Of a stretch of 64,000 bases of DNA, positions 1-10,088 are shown one piece after another. Both the position numbers and the translations under genes were made by a program. Position 1 is the stretch's first letter, and every line of letters begins with the position of its first letter. The notes beneath the pieces were generated by a model that saw only the letters and a program-made list of their open reading frames with translations, was not told the DNA's origin and searched no databases. The DNA is from Sphaerolaimus hirsutus (lineage: Eukaryota > Nematoda > Chromadorea > Monhysterida > Sphaerolaimidae), in NCBI GenBank assembly GCA_964036195.1, contig OZ038451.1:992001-1056000 (forward strand). Direction: 5' to 3'.

Positions 1-536
1 TCAATTCACACACTTGCAAAATTGTGGAAGACAATTCACAGCAGTGGTGCTTCTTCACACTTCACCTAGCTTCACCGCTAATTCATGCATTTCCAAATTT
101 TCACCAGTGCTTCCTCATGCCGCAGCATCAGCAACATATATGTTTATGTAGATTTGCTTGTCAATGTCATACTAAGCAGTATCAACTGTCTTCATGCAAA
201 TTTCCATGATGTGTGTGATGCAAGGTACTTAGTGAAGCATTGGAAAATATTGGCATGAAAACACTTCACAATGCCGCTTCACCACACTTCACTGCACATC
301 CACAACACATCCAATGTCTGCTTGCAAAAAAACTGACCTAAGGGGTTACAATGGAAGACTGTGTTGCCATTTTTATGACTACCAAACATTCTCATATAGT
401 TATGCCACTCATTTTCAGTGTCTAGCTTAAGCTGCGCCAGGTCAAAATCACCACAAATCATTGTATTTTTGCCTTTTGTCGAAATTGAGGTCGATGATAG
501 TTTTGATAGTACGATTAAATGTATCCAAAGCCAGGA
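1..536. other. gene-free left flank
   Basis: No reading frame with recognisable content. The first 300 bases are rich in short CTTCAC/GTGAAG words in both orientations, suggesting an old hairpin-type repeat; similar wording recurs at 56590-56990. Ends of that repeat could not be defined. Confidence 0.4.
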
Positions 537-736
537 GGCACTCCTAGACCGTGCATAATGCCCTGTAAAATGTCAAATTTTATGCAAACTGTCTAAAGTC
601 AAGTACAATGACCTGTAAAATTGCAATTTTGGTGCAAACAGTTATAAGTCATGTAACATGCCCTGTAAAATGTGCATTTTACATGACTTTTGACATTTGA
701 CATTTCACATGGCATTTTACAGAGTCTGGGAGTGGC
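537..736. repeat. small hairpin MITE of the TGTAAAATG family
   Basis: The left end GGCACTCCTAGAC and the right end GTCTGGGAGTGGC are near-perfect inverted copies. The interior is made of repeated GCCCTGTAAAATGTC-type words that fold on themselves. Related copies lie at 4878-5225, 12290-12515 and 59945-62165. No clear target duplication was seen. It is a non-coding, non-autonomous element. Confidence 0.6.
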
Positions 737-1424
737 ACTGGATTGTTATTGCTGCCATGTGATTTTCATTTTGAATCCATCTTCATTTGCTTCGATTAGA
801 CCCATAGTTTATTGACCTTCTAAAGTGTGAGCTTTAACTGCTGAAATCTGAAGATGGATGCAATGTTTCGTTCAGTAAAAATGTATTTACCTAAATGGCA
901 TGCGAACCGCGGAGTATACGTGCGAAAAGGCGCTTTCCTGAAGCTACAGAAGGCTCATAGGCGGCGCAAGGTCCCAATTTGTGCTTGTGACATTCACAAT
1001 CGCATTGGCCAAAATTTGACCTTGTGACACTTTTTACTAGGTAAACATAGGTATTTCTGCTTGTGACACCGAAAATTCTTCTTGTGACATTCACAAGCGC
1101 ACAAGCACTTACGCAGCCTATGGTATGGCTCAGAGCAGTAGACTTAAATATTCAATTCACCGCGTCTGCGCCATCAATGTCGTCTCCATTGATCGCCTCA
1201 ATTAAAGCTGCAATCATTGTCAAAATATACTGGGAATTAAATTAGGGGGCGCTCGGTTTCAATACCGTATTTATTCGAAATACCCCTCGGGAGTTTATTT
1301 TTCATAGTAAAAATGGGGGGAATTTCAAGGGGAGATGGGGCTCTTATTTCGCCAGCAATTTCTTGAACTCGCAGCACTACTTGTTGTGTGTCACGTATGC
1401 AGGCGTAGAAAAATGCAACAATAA
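737..1424. other. gene-free stretch
   Basis: Nothing coding was recognised. Around 960-1110 the word CTTGTGACA(TTCACAA) recurs several times in both orientations, probably a decayed hairpin repeat. At 1264-1345 there is a fragment of the CCGTATT family (TACCGTATTTATTCGAAATA followed by G-rich tract). Confidence 0.4.
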
Positions 1425-1842
1425 TGCTGCGATTACAGCTCAGGCGTAAAATAGACCGGACGTAAAATTGATTTTTGGGTGTAAAATTAATTACAGGTGA
1501 ATGGATAAAGATATGGCGTTGTAATTTCAGTCAAAGAAAGCGCACATGCAGATGTTGCTTGTGTCCAAAGCTCATCAGTTTATTTTGATTGTACATGAAG
1601 GAATGAATTTTGGCGCAAATTTTTTTAATTTTACGCCCTAATTTTATGCAACTTACAGCGCATAATTGACAAAATTGTGCTAAAATTCATAACTCCCAGT
1701 ACGATTAGAATAAACTCATGAGCTTTGGACACAAGCAACGTCTGCAGATAAGCTCTCGTTTATCCATTCATCGGTAATCAATTTTACGCCCAAAATCAAT
1801 TTTACGCCCAGTCAATTTTACGCCCGAGCTGTAATCGCAGCA
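1425..1842. mobile_element. palindromic MITE, possibly PIF/Harbinger-like
   Basis: The ends TGCTGCGATTACAGCTC and GAGCTGTAATCGCAGCA are inverted copies, followed inward by repeated GGGCGTAAAATTG words. The element is flanked by TAA on both sides (1422-1424 and 1843-1845). A 3-bp TAA/TWA duplication is typical of PIF/Harbinger. The superfamily call rests only on that duplication, since no transposase is present. Confidence 0.6.
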
Positions 1843-1884
1843 TAACCGCCATATAAGAGAGTCAACTTATATAAGTACATATTT

Positions 1885-2188
1885 AGCATTGAAAAAAAAT
1901 CATCAATTTTTGGAAAATATAATTAAATATAATCTCAGAAAATCTCTCAAGAAAAAAATATAATTCAATCTCTCCAAAAAACTGGAAAAAAATATAAATA
2001 AATATAAATATCAGAATTTAAGATATTTTCTGATATTTTTTAAAAATCTCAGAAAACCTCTCAAAACGAAAATGTAATTAAATCTCTCTGGAAAGTGGTG
2101 GAAAAAATATAAATCTAGAAAATCTTATATTTTCTGAGATTTTCTGAAATTTTTTCAATATAAATCTCGCAGAGATTTTTTCAATGCT
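1885..2188. repeat. AT-rich inverted-repeat element
   Basis: The left end AGCATTGAAAAAA and right end TTTTTTCAATGCT are inverted copies. The interior repeats AATCTCAGAAAATCTCTC-type words in both orientations. No coding content. Target duplication not resolved. Confidence 0.5.
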
Positions 2189-2189
2189 C

Positions 2190-2747
2190 ACCGTATTACC
2201 TCCAACCTAAGGTATACCTCCAATATAAGGTACCCTCTAATATAAGGTATATTTTTTGGCTTTTTTGAACGTGACAAAATAAATAAAAGGCATACCTCCC
2301 AAATAAGGTATACCTCTAATATAAGGTACCTTCTAATATAAGGTAGGTACCGTATTTGCTTGAATAATCCCCCTGGGGGATTATTATTTCGTCAGACTTT
2401 TTTGATGGGGGGATTATTCAAGGGGGGGAATTATTCAAGGGGAGGAATTATTATTTCGTCAGAAATCTCAAGCATGTTTCCATCAACTCATTAGACAAAA
2501 CATGCTTTATTTACACAATAATATGCTATTCTTGTTCAAAGTAGACATAAAAAATTGATCGTATGCCTTGAGGGGGGGATTATTCGAGGGGGGAATTATT
2601 TTTTCCTCACTCATTTTACAGGGGGGGATTATTTGAGGGGGGAATTATTCAAGGGGGGAATTATTCAAGCAAATATGGTATATCAAAACGATGAAAAAAG
2701 CTGACGAAATCAATATAAGTTCAACCTTATATTGAAGGTAATACGGT
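2190..2747. mobile_element. TIR element with ACCGTATTACCTCCAA ends, hosting a nested element
   Basis: The left end ACCGTATTACCTCCAA and the right end TTGAAGGTAATACGGT are inverted. The interior contains several TATAAGGTATACCTCCAA words. A second TIR element (2348-2680) sits inside it. No coding capacity. Confidence 0.55.
2348..2680. mobile_element. CCGTATT-family element nested in 2190-2747
   Basis: It begins TACCGTATTTGCTTGAATAA and ends TTATTCAAGCAAATATGGTA, with G-tract/TTATT words between. TA at each end fits a TA target duplication, as in Tc1/mariner-type elements, but no transposase is visible to confirm this. Confidence 0.55.
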
Positions 2748-2748
2748 A

Positions 2749-3817
2749 AATATGTGGATTAAATAAACCCTATTCTAGCGTGACACAGTCCTTGTTTTAG
2801 CGTGTGTTCTGGATTGCCTGGATTGCAAACCGAAGCTTTTGTCATTTACGTTCTGTTTACACTCAATTTGGGGGGGGGGTTATTTCGAGCGGGGGTCTAT
2901 TTATTCATAGTGGTCATTTTGAGGGGGAAATTCCAAGGGGGTTATTTAGACGGGGTGTATTTCGAGGAAATACGACTTAACGATTTAATTTACGCGGTTA
3001 TAAAATAGTACCCTGTTTCCTTGAAGTACCCCCGGGGTTTTTTTTAGATTGAGAATGTTGAGGGGGGGGGGGTTAACGAGGGGGGTATTTCGAGGGGGAG
3101 GGTTATTACTTCGCCAGAAATTTGCAGTTATTGTCTCTTTACAACTCGGTTAAGCGTGCGATCTTTAGCTTTAAAACATGAATGTGTGCAAATTCAAAAG
3201 CTCCATTAGAATTTGTTTTAAGCATAAATAGATGTGATTTGTATTTAGATTTAGAACGATCCTTTGAAAGCTTTCTGAATATATTGTAAAATATGCTCTA
3301 AAGCATATCAAAAACATACAAAAAACACTAACTGTTACTAAACGTGTTCACTATTTTTGACCACTAACAAAAACAATGTTCATTGCTACTGTAATCCGTC
3401 GACCGCATGCTAGGTGTTTTTTCTGAATGAAACACTCCATCATGATATAAATAAAATAAAAATTTCTATTAAAAAAAGAAGAAAAACGTTTCAGAATCCA
3501 AGCATAAATTGGTTATGCACGACTCCGCCTTTTTGTTCTTAAATAATAGGTATATGTTTTTTTTGTAAAACTGCGTGCATAAGTATCCCGCTCGCGCGTT
3601 ATCGACTGAAACATAACTAATTTTGGGCGCATACTTTGCGGTCCGCCGAGTGTATTACAGTGTGTCAAAATCAAAATGATGCTAACTACTAATTGGGTGA
3701 AGCGTTGACAGAGCCTGGGGCAGCAAACGAGTGCATTAGTTGCTGCGTGCAACGAAGCCACTTTGCGCGGCGCCCTGCAAACGTTCGGCTTCCTGGTGCC
3801 ATGCCTGTAGTCGTGCA
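2749..3817. other. gene-free stretch with repeat fragments
   Basis: It contains decayed CCGTATT-family material with long G runs (2868-2960 and 3030-3110). About 2762-2800 carries, in inverse orientation, the sequence that flanks the hAT-5 insertion at 13066, but without an insertion. A fragment of the TATACTCGGCGGACCGCAAAG MITE lies near 3632-3656. No gene was recognised. Confidence 0.45.
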
Positions 3818-4754
3818 AAGGGTGTCAAAAAAATTTTTTACGGAAAACGGAAAGGTAAAAATTTTTTCACTTTATGGAAAACGGAAAGGTAAAAAAACAT
3901 TTCTGCCGGAAAACGGAAAGGTAAAAAAATTTCACTCAGCAGAAAACGGAAAACGGAAACGTAAAAAAATTTCACTCAGCAGAAAATGGAAAACGGAAAG
4001 GTAAAAAAAAATTATCGGCCAGAAAACGGAAAACGGAAAATGAAATGCCGGAAAACGGAAAAGGGAAAGCAAAATTTTCATGGAAACAGAAAAAAATAAA
4101 GTGAAATTTGCATGGAAATGGACAAATTTGCAGAAGGAAAACCTGCATGCAGGTTTGCCTGTTTGGCTTTGATTGTGGTAGCTGTACATTCTGCAACTAT
4201 GGATCATGCCAGTAACTTCACTTGTAGTTCAAGCTTAACTGAACCAACAAAAAATCATCAAAAGGTAGCAAAAATACACTACAACAACAATAAGACAAAA
4301 GCGAACTTAGAATGTAACTGAACAGTAAAAAGTATACTCAGCGGACTGCAAAGTATGTGTCCAAGATTACTTTGTTTTTTACAGATTTAGATACAGATAA
4401 AAGTTATGAATGACACAAGAACCCGGTAGTTAAAAACACCACAGTGGAAAAAGATAAATACAGATTGGAAAAATAATGGAAAAATGCCAGAAAATGGAAA
4501 AATGGCCTGGAAAAATGGAAACGGAAAGGTAAAAAATTTTCAGCTGGAAAATGGAAAAATGGGCAGGAAAAATGGAAAACGGAAAGGTAAAAAATTTTCA
4601 GCTGCCAGAAAATGGTAAACAGAAAGGTAAAAAAATTTTGGCTGCCGGAAAACAGAAAATGGAAAGGTAAAAAATTTTCAGATGCTGGAAAACGGAAAAC
4701 GGAAAGGTAAAAAATTTTCCTGCGAAAAGGTGGAAACGTAAATTTGACACCCTA
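3818..4754. mobile_element. hAT-1 copy A, internally deleted
   Basis: The element starts AAGGGTGTCAAA and ends TTTGACACCCTA, with the 8-bp target duplication GTCGTGCA at 3810-3817 and 4755-4762. An 8-bp duplication is the hallmark of hAT transposons. Both flanks are arrays of short GGAAAACGGAAAGGTAAAA units. The middle keeps the left (about 4145-4270) and right (about 4455-4500) edges of the BEL pol capture seen in full in copy D (60113-62085), with most of the pol part lost. A scrap of the TATACTCGGCGGAC MITE lies near 4333-4360. Confidence 0.8.
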
Positions 4755-4821
4755 GTCGTGCATCAGCGCCACGGCGCAACGTAAATTTGACACCCTAGTC
4801 GTGCATCAGCGCCACGGCGCA
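4736..4821. repeat. 43-bp tandem duplication spanning the hAT-1 A end
   Basis: The last bases of hAT-1 A, its target duplication GTCGTGCA and following host DNA (ATCAGCGCCACGGCGCA) are repeated in tandem with a 43-bp period. The duplication therefore happened after insertion. Confidence 0.8.
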
Positions 4822-4877
4822 GGCGCTGGCGCCACTCGAGAGCGCAAAGGAGGCTCGCTCCGTGGCGCTATTTGGTG

Positions 4878-5225
4878 GCACCTGGAAACGTTCCCAGAGC
4901 CAGTGAAATGCCATATACTTAAGATGTTAATTGTCATATAAAAAGTGCCAAATCAAGTATTAAATGTCATCATCAGTGTCAAAAGCCATGTAAAGTGTCC
5001 CGTGTCAAATGTTATGCCAAGTGTCAAAGCCATGTAAAATTCCCATGTACGTTTGCCATTTTCCAGAGCATTTTCCATGACTTTTGACAATTTGTATGAC
5101 ATTTGACATTTTCCGGGGCATTTTACATCACTTTTAACAATTTGCATTACATTTGAAGTTTTTCAGGGCATTTTCCATCACTTTATACACTTTGCGCGAC
5201 ATTTGCCATTTTGGAATCTTGCAAA
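4878..5225. repeat. TGTAAAATG-family MITE, decayed
   Basis: Many GCCATGTAAA(A)/TTTTACATGGC-type words in both orientations form a long imperfect hairpin. A CTGGAAACGTTCCCAGAG end resembles the CACTCCCAGAC end of the family. The right edge is uncertain. Confidence 0.4.
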
Positions 5226-6898
5226 AATTTTACATTAACTTATATTTTCCCAGGTTTTACCCTTAGAGATTTGATTAGGAATATCAGGTATATTTACGGA
5301 AAAATTTCTTATTTATGTTCATTTTCATTTTCTCTGCGTTCTTCGAGAGATTTGATTTTAGTTTGTTTTTGAGAGATATTCTGCGATAATATTATATTTC
5401 ATTTTGACGCCTTACCCCTGTGGATCTAATTTTCACTAAAACACCGATTTTTTGGAACGCTAATGGCACTGCGCCACACAGTTGGTAAAAAATGTATTTA
5501 CATATACTCAAAAAATACATACCATAATTGCTCGAATAATTTCCCCCTTGAATAATTCCCCCTATCGAATGAGTCCCCCCTGTTAGACGCGTGAAGGAAA
5601 AATAACCAGGAAAAATAGTCATAAAAAATGACATCTGTTGTGTCTTCCAGTGTAAAATCTACCTTCACATGTAAAAAGTAATTACTTTTACACTTTACAT
5701 GAAAAATGTACTCACTTTTACATATTATATGAAGAATGTACTTGTACATTTTCTGGAGAGAAAATACTCACATTTTCCTGGACAAAAAATTATTGTTCTC
5801 ACATGTACTCATGAGTCTGGGTAAAAAGAGTATTTCACATTTTCTGTAATCAGGGGTATAAAAAAGTATTTTACATATACATATACTTTTTAAAAGTTCA
5901 GTAATTTTAACAACTCTGGTGCAGTGCCCATCCTGACACAAAATGCCGCAAGCACGATAATTGACGGCAAAAACTATCAAAGCTGATCATCTGCTTTACT
6001 GTAAACACATTTGAGTTTACCAGCATATAGTGTGGATTCCGTCACACAAATGTCACAAAAATTGATGGTGGGAGCCTTCAAAGCATTTAAATTTATATTA
6101 AATCTCAAAATGATGATCTGATATTAAAATATTGCTCAAGCTTCATAAAAAAAACTACCGTAATCATAAATAAGACTACCGAGTGGGAATTTTGAGGGGG
6201 GTAGACGAGGGGGCGGGGATGGGTATTTTGAGAGGGGTTTATTATTTCTCCAGAAATTTTTTGAAATCCCAGTACTAAACTGTTGTCTGTAACGTGCACA
6301 GACGTCGAAAAATGCAACAAAAACCGCCATGTATAAGACTCTATAGAATTTAGATAAGTGCAGAGACAGTATAAACCCTGTTTAGCATAACGCAGTCATT
6401 GTTTTTAACGTGTGTTCTGCTTTTCCCAGATCACAAACCGTAGCTTTTGTCATTTACGTTCTGTTTTCGCCATTTGGGGGGTATTTCGAGGGGGGTCCGA
6501 GGGGGGTATTTCGAGGGGGGTACTTCGATGAAAAATGTAAAAATCCGATGTAAATGAAAAAAATGTGTTAAAAATTGCCATGGCGCTTTTACATCACTGA
6601 TCGTAATCGCAACCCTCTTGAAAAAAGTATTATATATGTTTTTCTTATATCTTCATTTTCTGACGTCTGAACATGGGAAAAGCAAAAAGATCCCCTCTAT
6701 TCCCTCGTGAATCGATCGGAATTACAAAATTTCTAGCAACTTAAGAATTTGCAAATTGAAATAAAATAAAGTAAGATCTCGAATGACAGACGAGATTGCG
6801 AGAGATAAAAATTGAAATGAAAAATAAAATATCATCTAATGTCACCCAATTATTTCCATGTTTCAACGTTTGTTTATTTTGTTTTATGGTGCAAATTG
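5226..6898. other. gene-free stretch with hAT-6-like and CCGTATT fragments
   Basis: About 5490-5935 consists of ACATATACTTTTxAAAAGTTCAGTA-type words ending TTTTAACAACTCTGG, like the hAT-6 family. About 6165-6540 is a long CCGTATT-family relative, with the internal words AACGTGTGTTCTGC and AGATCACAAACCG shared with 12898-13600 and 55835-56253. The rest is AT-rich and not recognised. Confidence 0.4.
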
Positions 6899-7072
6899 CA
6901 TGCAAGATTCCGATTTTTTTGTAAAAATTTTGTAAAATATTTGTAAAATTTTCGTAAAATGATTCATTTTATTTTATTAATGACATTTCAGAATAAAATA
7001 AAATGAAACATGAATAAAATTAAAATAAAATACAATTTTAGTAAAAAGAATTTTACTAAAACCAACCCTGGT
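6899..7072 (-). repeat. GGTTGGTTTTAGTAAAATT repeat, copy 1 (inverse)
   Basis: This is the reverse complement of two other copies in the window (49260-49466 and 63699-63905). It contains stretches of TTTTACAAA and AATAAAATAAAATG words ending ACCAACCCTGG. Non-coding; family and mobility unknown. Confidence 0.6.
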
Positions 7073-7434
7073 CATGAACCCTGTTCTAAGGTAACAAGTA
7101 ATTGTTTTTAACGTGTGTCACCGCATTATTTAACGTTTGCATCGCCGGATCACAAACCGCATCTATTGTCATTAACGTTCCCTTCACACTCAATTGGGGG
7201 GGGGGGGTATCTCGAGGGGAAGGTATTTTGAGAAAATACAGTAAATAAAATACACAGCGCACCTAAATATCACAGTGTTGAATTACATGTAAGCATTTGA
7301 GTATTTGGTCGAGTCGTTTTCAGCCAGGGTCCAATTTCACTTGCGTCCAAGCCGAAGCCAGGTGGCTATCCCATTTCGCACGCATGCACATTTGCGAGTG
7401 CATCGGCGGGGAAGTCTGCCTGCACACACCAGGG

Positions 7435-7611
7435 GGCAATCCCAAGCCCTGTAAAGTGTAAAGTAAAGTGTCAAATGTAAAGTAAAGTGTCAATCAAAAC
7501 AAAACAAAAAAAGATTTTATCACTGAACTTTGCATGACAATTGACACTTTACTTTGCATTTGACTTTACATTTGACACTTTACTTTACACTTTACAGGGC
7601 TTGGGATTGCC
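7435..7611. repeat. near-perfect hairpin MITE of the TGTAAAGTG family
   Basis: The left arm GGCAATCCCAAGCCCTGTAA and right arm TTACAGGGCTTGGGATTGCC are exact inverse copies, and the pairing continues through AAGTGTAAAGTAAAGTGTCA words. The flanks ACCAGGGG and ACCAGTTG are similar but not an exact target duplication. Non-coding. Confidence 0.7.
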
Positions 7612-7761
7612 ACCAGTTGACAAGGACAAACATGTCAACTGACGTTCAAATGCTAAAGTGTTGAAGCATGCTGCAAATGAAGCTGTACTGTTGAAATAAA
7701 ACTTACAATATTTCCAAGACATGTAAAAGGCGGGCATGAAGTACATGTGTATTGTGTATAC

Positions 7762-8250
7762 CAGAGTTGTTAAAAGTACTGAACTTTTATACGTAAGTAA
7801 ACGTAAAGTGTTTATTTTTTACTCATCCCCTGAGTACAAAAAAACATAAAGTATTTTTTTTTACTTTTACTCATGAGTAAACAGGAGCAAAATACTTTTC
7901 CCCTGTGAAAACGTAAAAATGTGTATTTTTTGGAATTTTGTTCCAATTTTCACTCAAAATCACTAATTTTCATACCTTTTGACAATTTTTACTTTCAAAT
8001 TCACTAGTTTGTGTTTTGTGCCTATTTTCAGCAATTTTTCACTTTTTTCTCCTTTCTCCCCCATGTATGCCTTGAATAAGCCTATAACAAACTTGCCTGA
8101 AATTCGTTTTCTGTACTCGAGTACTTTTAAAAAGTATACATAAAAGTGAGTACATGTACTTTATCGAAAGTATACGTAAACATATTTACTCAGCACTCGA
8201 GTAGGTATACGTACTTTTTGAGTAAACGTAAATACGTATTAACAACTATG
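7762..8250. mobile_element. hAT-6 non-autonomous element, full copy
   Basis: It begins CAGAGTTGTTAAAAGTAC and ends TTAACAACTATG, flanked by the exact 8-bp duplication GTGTATAC (7754-7761 and 8251-8258). The interior is made of ACGTAAAGTATTTTTTACTC and GTATACTTT words. The CAGAGTTGTTAAAAGTAC end resembles hAT-type ends. No transposase is present. Partial copies lie at 10109-10358, 57413-57999 and 62842-63698. Confidence 0.75.
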
Positions 8251-8258
8251 GTGTATAC

Positions 8259-9310
8259 AATATTGCGTAGTTTTAATCTAGTCAACGTGGGGCCAACGAC
8301 CGTAAAACATGAAAATTCCCCGGCAATGCACCAAACGGAAATTCTATCCCCTGGGTTCATGTAAAAGCGACGGCGCAAGTAAAATAAAACCCTACAAACG
8401 GAATCAAATGTAGGTACATTATACGCGCGGGCAGAATGGAAATGGCATATCGAATATCGTAGGGATAGGTTATCGAGTTTCAAAGTGCAAAATCAACCTC
8501 CGCTTGCATGCGGTTTCATATTTATAGTCGATTCTGTGCATTCAGACGCTTTTGGGATATCGATTTCTCCACTTTGATAGTTTTCAGTTAGGTAAATCTC
8601 GGTAAATGATATTTTTTTTGTTGTTTGATTCTGAAGGTTGGCATGAAATTTGATTGAATGTCGACCTCTGTGTGTCTCAATATTGACAACGGATATTCGC
8701 TATAAGATCCTATCGAAAAAAACCTTCAGTTTTTTTTTGGAATATTGTAGGTAGGTTTTTTGCTCGCTCTAATAAGGAAAGTAATGTATTCCTTCTGATA
8801 GAAGGGCACATTTCTATTCTTTTCGTCAACTTTTACCCGCTCTTCTATTGGAGATTTTTTTGATTGCTGTTTATTTTTCGCATATTTTCAGTCATTTTTT
8901 CAAGTTCTGCCAAAGTTTTGCGAACTGTTAGTTAACAGTTTTGAGTGACTTTTAAAATAAGCAACGATTCATAGAATTCATTCAACAATTGATCATAAAA
9001 TGCCAACAAATAAATTAACCAAACCCACCAAATAAAAGCGTCCACTGAGCACTGACATTTATTATTATTTTTATGCATTTGGCACGATTCCAGCAGTTCA
9101 TGACCCTTCTTTTGGAGACGCCCTTCTATTGGAAGAAGTACGGTAATTTGTCGTGGGCAATAATGACCTGCTTTCCACAAAATTATTCGGTTTTAGGAAA
9201 AATCCTGTTACCAGATTCTTGCAAAAACATTCATAAACTAAGCGCCAAGAATTTTTTTTTTGTTTTGGCGTCAGCGTTGTGACGCTTTTCCAACATTAAA
9301 CATAACTACC
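8259..9310. other. gene-free stretch
   Basis: No coding exon was recognised. A CCTTCTATTGGA(G) word occurs near 8790-8850 and 9105-9135 and resembles material at 16925-16950 and 51870-51910, so it is likely an old dispersed repeat. Confidence 0.35.
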
Positions 9311-9484
9311 TAGTGATGTGAAAAGCGCCATGGCGCTTTTCCGACCCCCAGCGCCAAGCGCCAATGGCGCCAGAGGAAAATGGCGCCAGGCGCCAGAATC
9401 GCCATGGCGCTTTCTGCTTTGGTGCCAGCGCCATGGCGCTTTTCCGACGCCCAGCGCCAGCGCCATGGCGCTTTTACATCACTA
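9311..9484. mobile_element. hAT-2 short copy
   Basis: It starts TAGTGATGTGAAAAGCGCC and ends GGCGCTTTTACATCACTA, with self-complementary GGCGCCAAGCGCC words between. The word AACATAAC follows the right end and also occurs four bases before the left end, so a target duplication is likely but offset. A second, incomplete hAT-2 piece follows at about 9506-9620. Confidence 0.65.
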
Positions 9485-9668
9485 AACATAACCGGAACTG
9501 TCGAATAGTGATGTGATGCGTCGGTGCGCTGGCTGGCGCCAACGCCAGAGGAAAAGTATCATGGCGCTTGGCGATTTTTTGGCGCCTGTTGCTGGCCATG
9601 GCGCTTCTGTCTCTTGCGCCATGCGCGCTTGGCAATCATACAATATATCATGCAATTGTGTTAAGTAG

Positions 9669-9789
9669 TACCGTAAATGCTCTATTAGAACGACACCCCT
9701 CCAATAAAGCGACCTCTCCAATAATGCGACCCCCAAAAATGTGCTGAAAACAATAAACCGACCGTCGCCTTATTGGAGCATTTACGGTA
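9669..9789. repeat. hairpin MITE with TACCGTAAATGCTC ends
   Basis: The left end TACCGTAAATGCTC and right end GAGCATTTACGGTA are exact inverse copies. The body carries CCAATAAxGCGACC words. It lies about 200 bp upstream of the SOBP-like first exon. Confidence 0.6.
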
Positions 9790-9989
9790 TTTAGATTTAG
9801 GTAGGTACCTAATCCACGAAAATGTCAAGCAACGATCATTTATAATTTTCCGGCCTCTCGTTCGTCTACCTGTACTTTCATATAAATTTATATATAAATA
9901 TATTGATTTCGTGTCGTATTTGTGTTTTCTATTGTTCCAAAAAATATATCTCGCGCAGTGAATCAAACCAATTCCACCATATTTCCACA

Positions 9990-10088
9990 ATGGATATCGA
10001 AGTGGATGTGAAATCAGTTTGTCCCAGGAACGTAACGGAATGTTCCACAAGTTCCCGGTCACCAGGGGCTGCTTCCAATTTTTCGCAG
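9990..10088 (+). CDS. sobp: SOBP-like gene, exon 1
   Basis: The ATG in the context CCACAATGG opens a 33-codon frame (MDIEVDVKSVCPRN...) ending TCGCAG before the donor GTAACT, phase 0. The same frame is open upstream to a weaker start, so the 5' end could be longer. The content is short, acidic then Ser-rich, and not diagnostic by itself. Confidence 0.5.

Noticed and set aside
3932-4207. Phe-rich minus-strand frames in hAT-1 copies (also 18746-18970, 46199-46615, 60249-60485, 61701-62081)
   Set aside because: They are translations of the GGAAAACGGAAAGG array (FRFPFS repeats) and not genes.
7435-7611. 8-bp target duplication for the TGTAAAGTG hairpin
   Set aside because: ACCAGGGG and ACCAGTTG match only partly and would need asymmetric ends, so the superfamily is left open.
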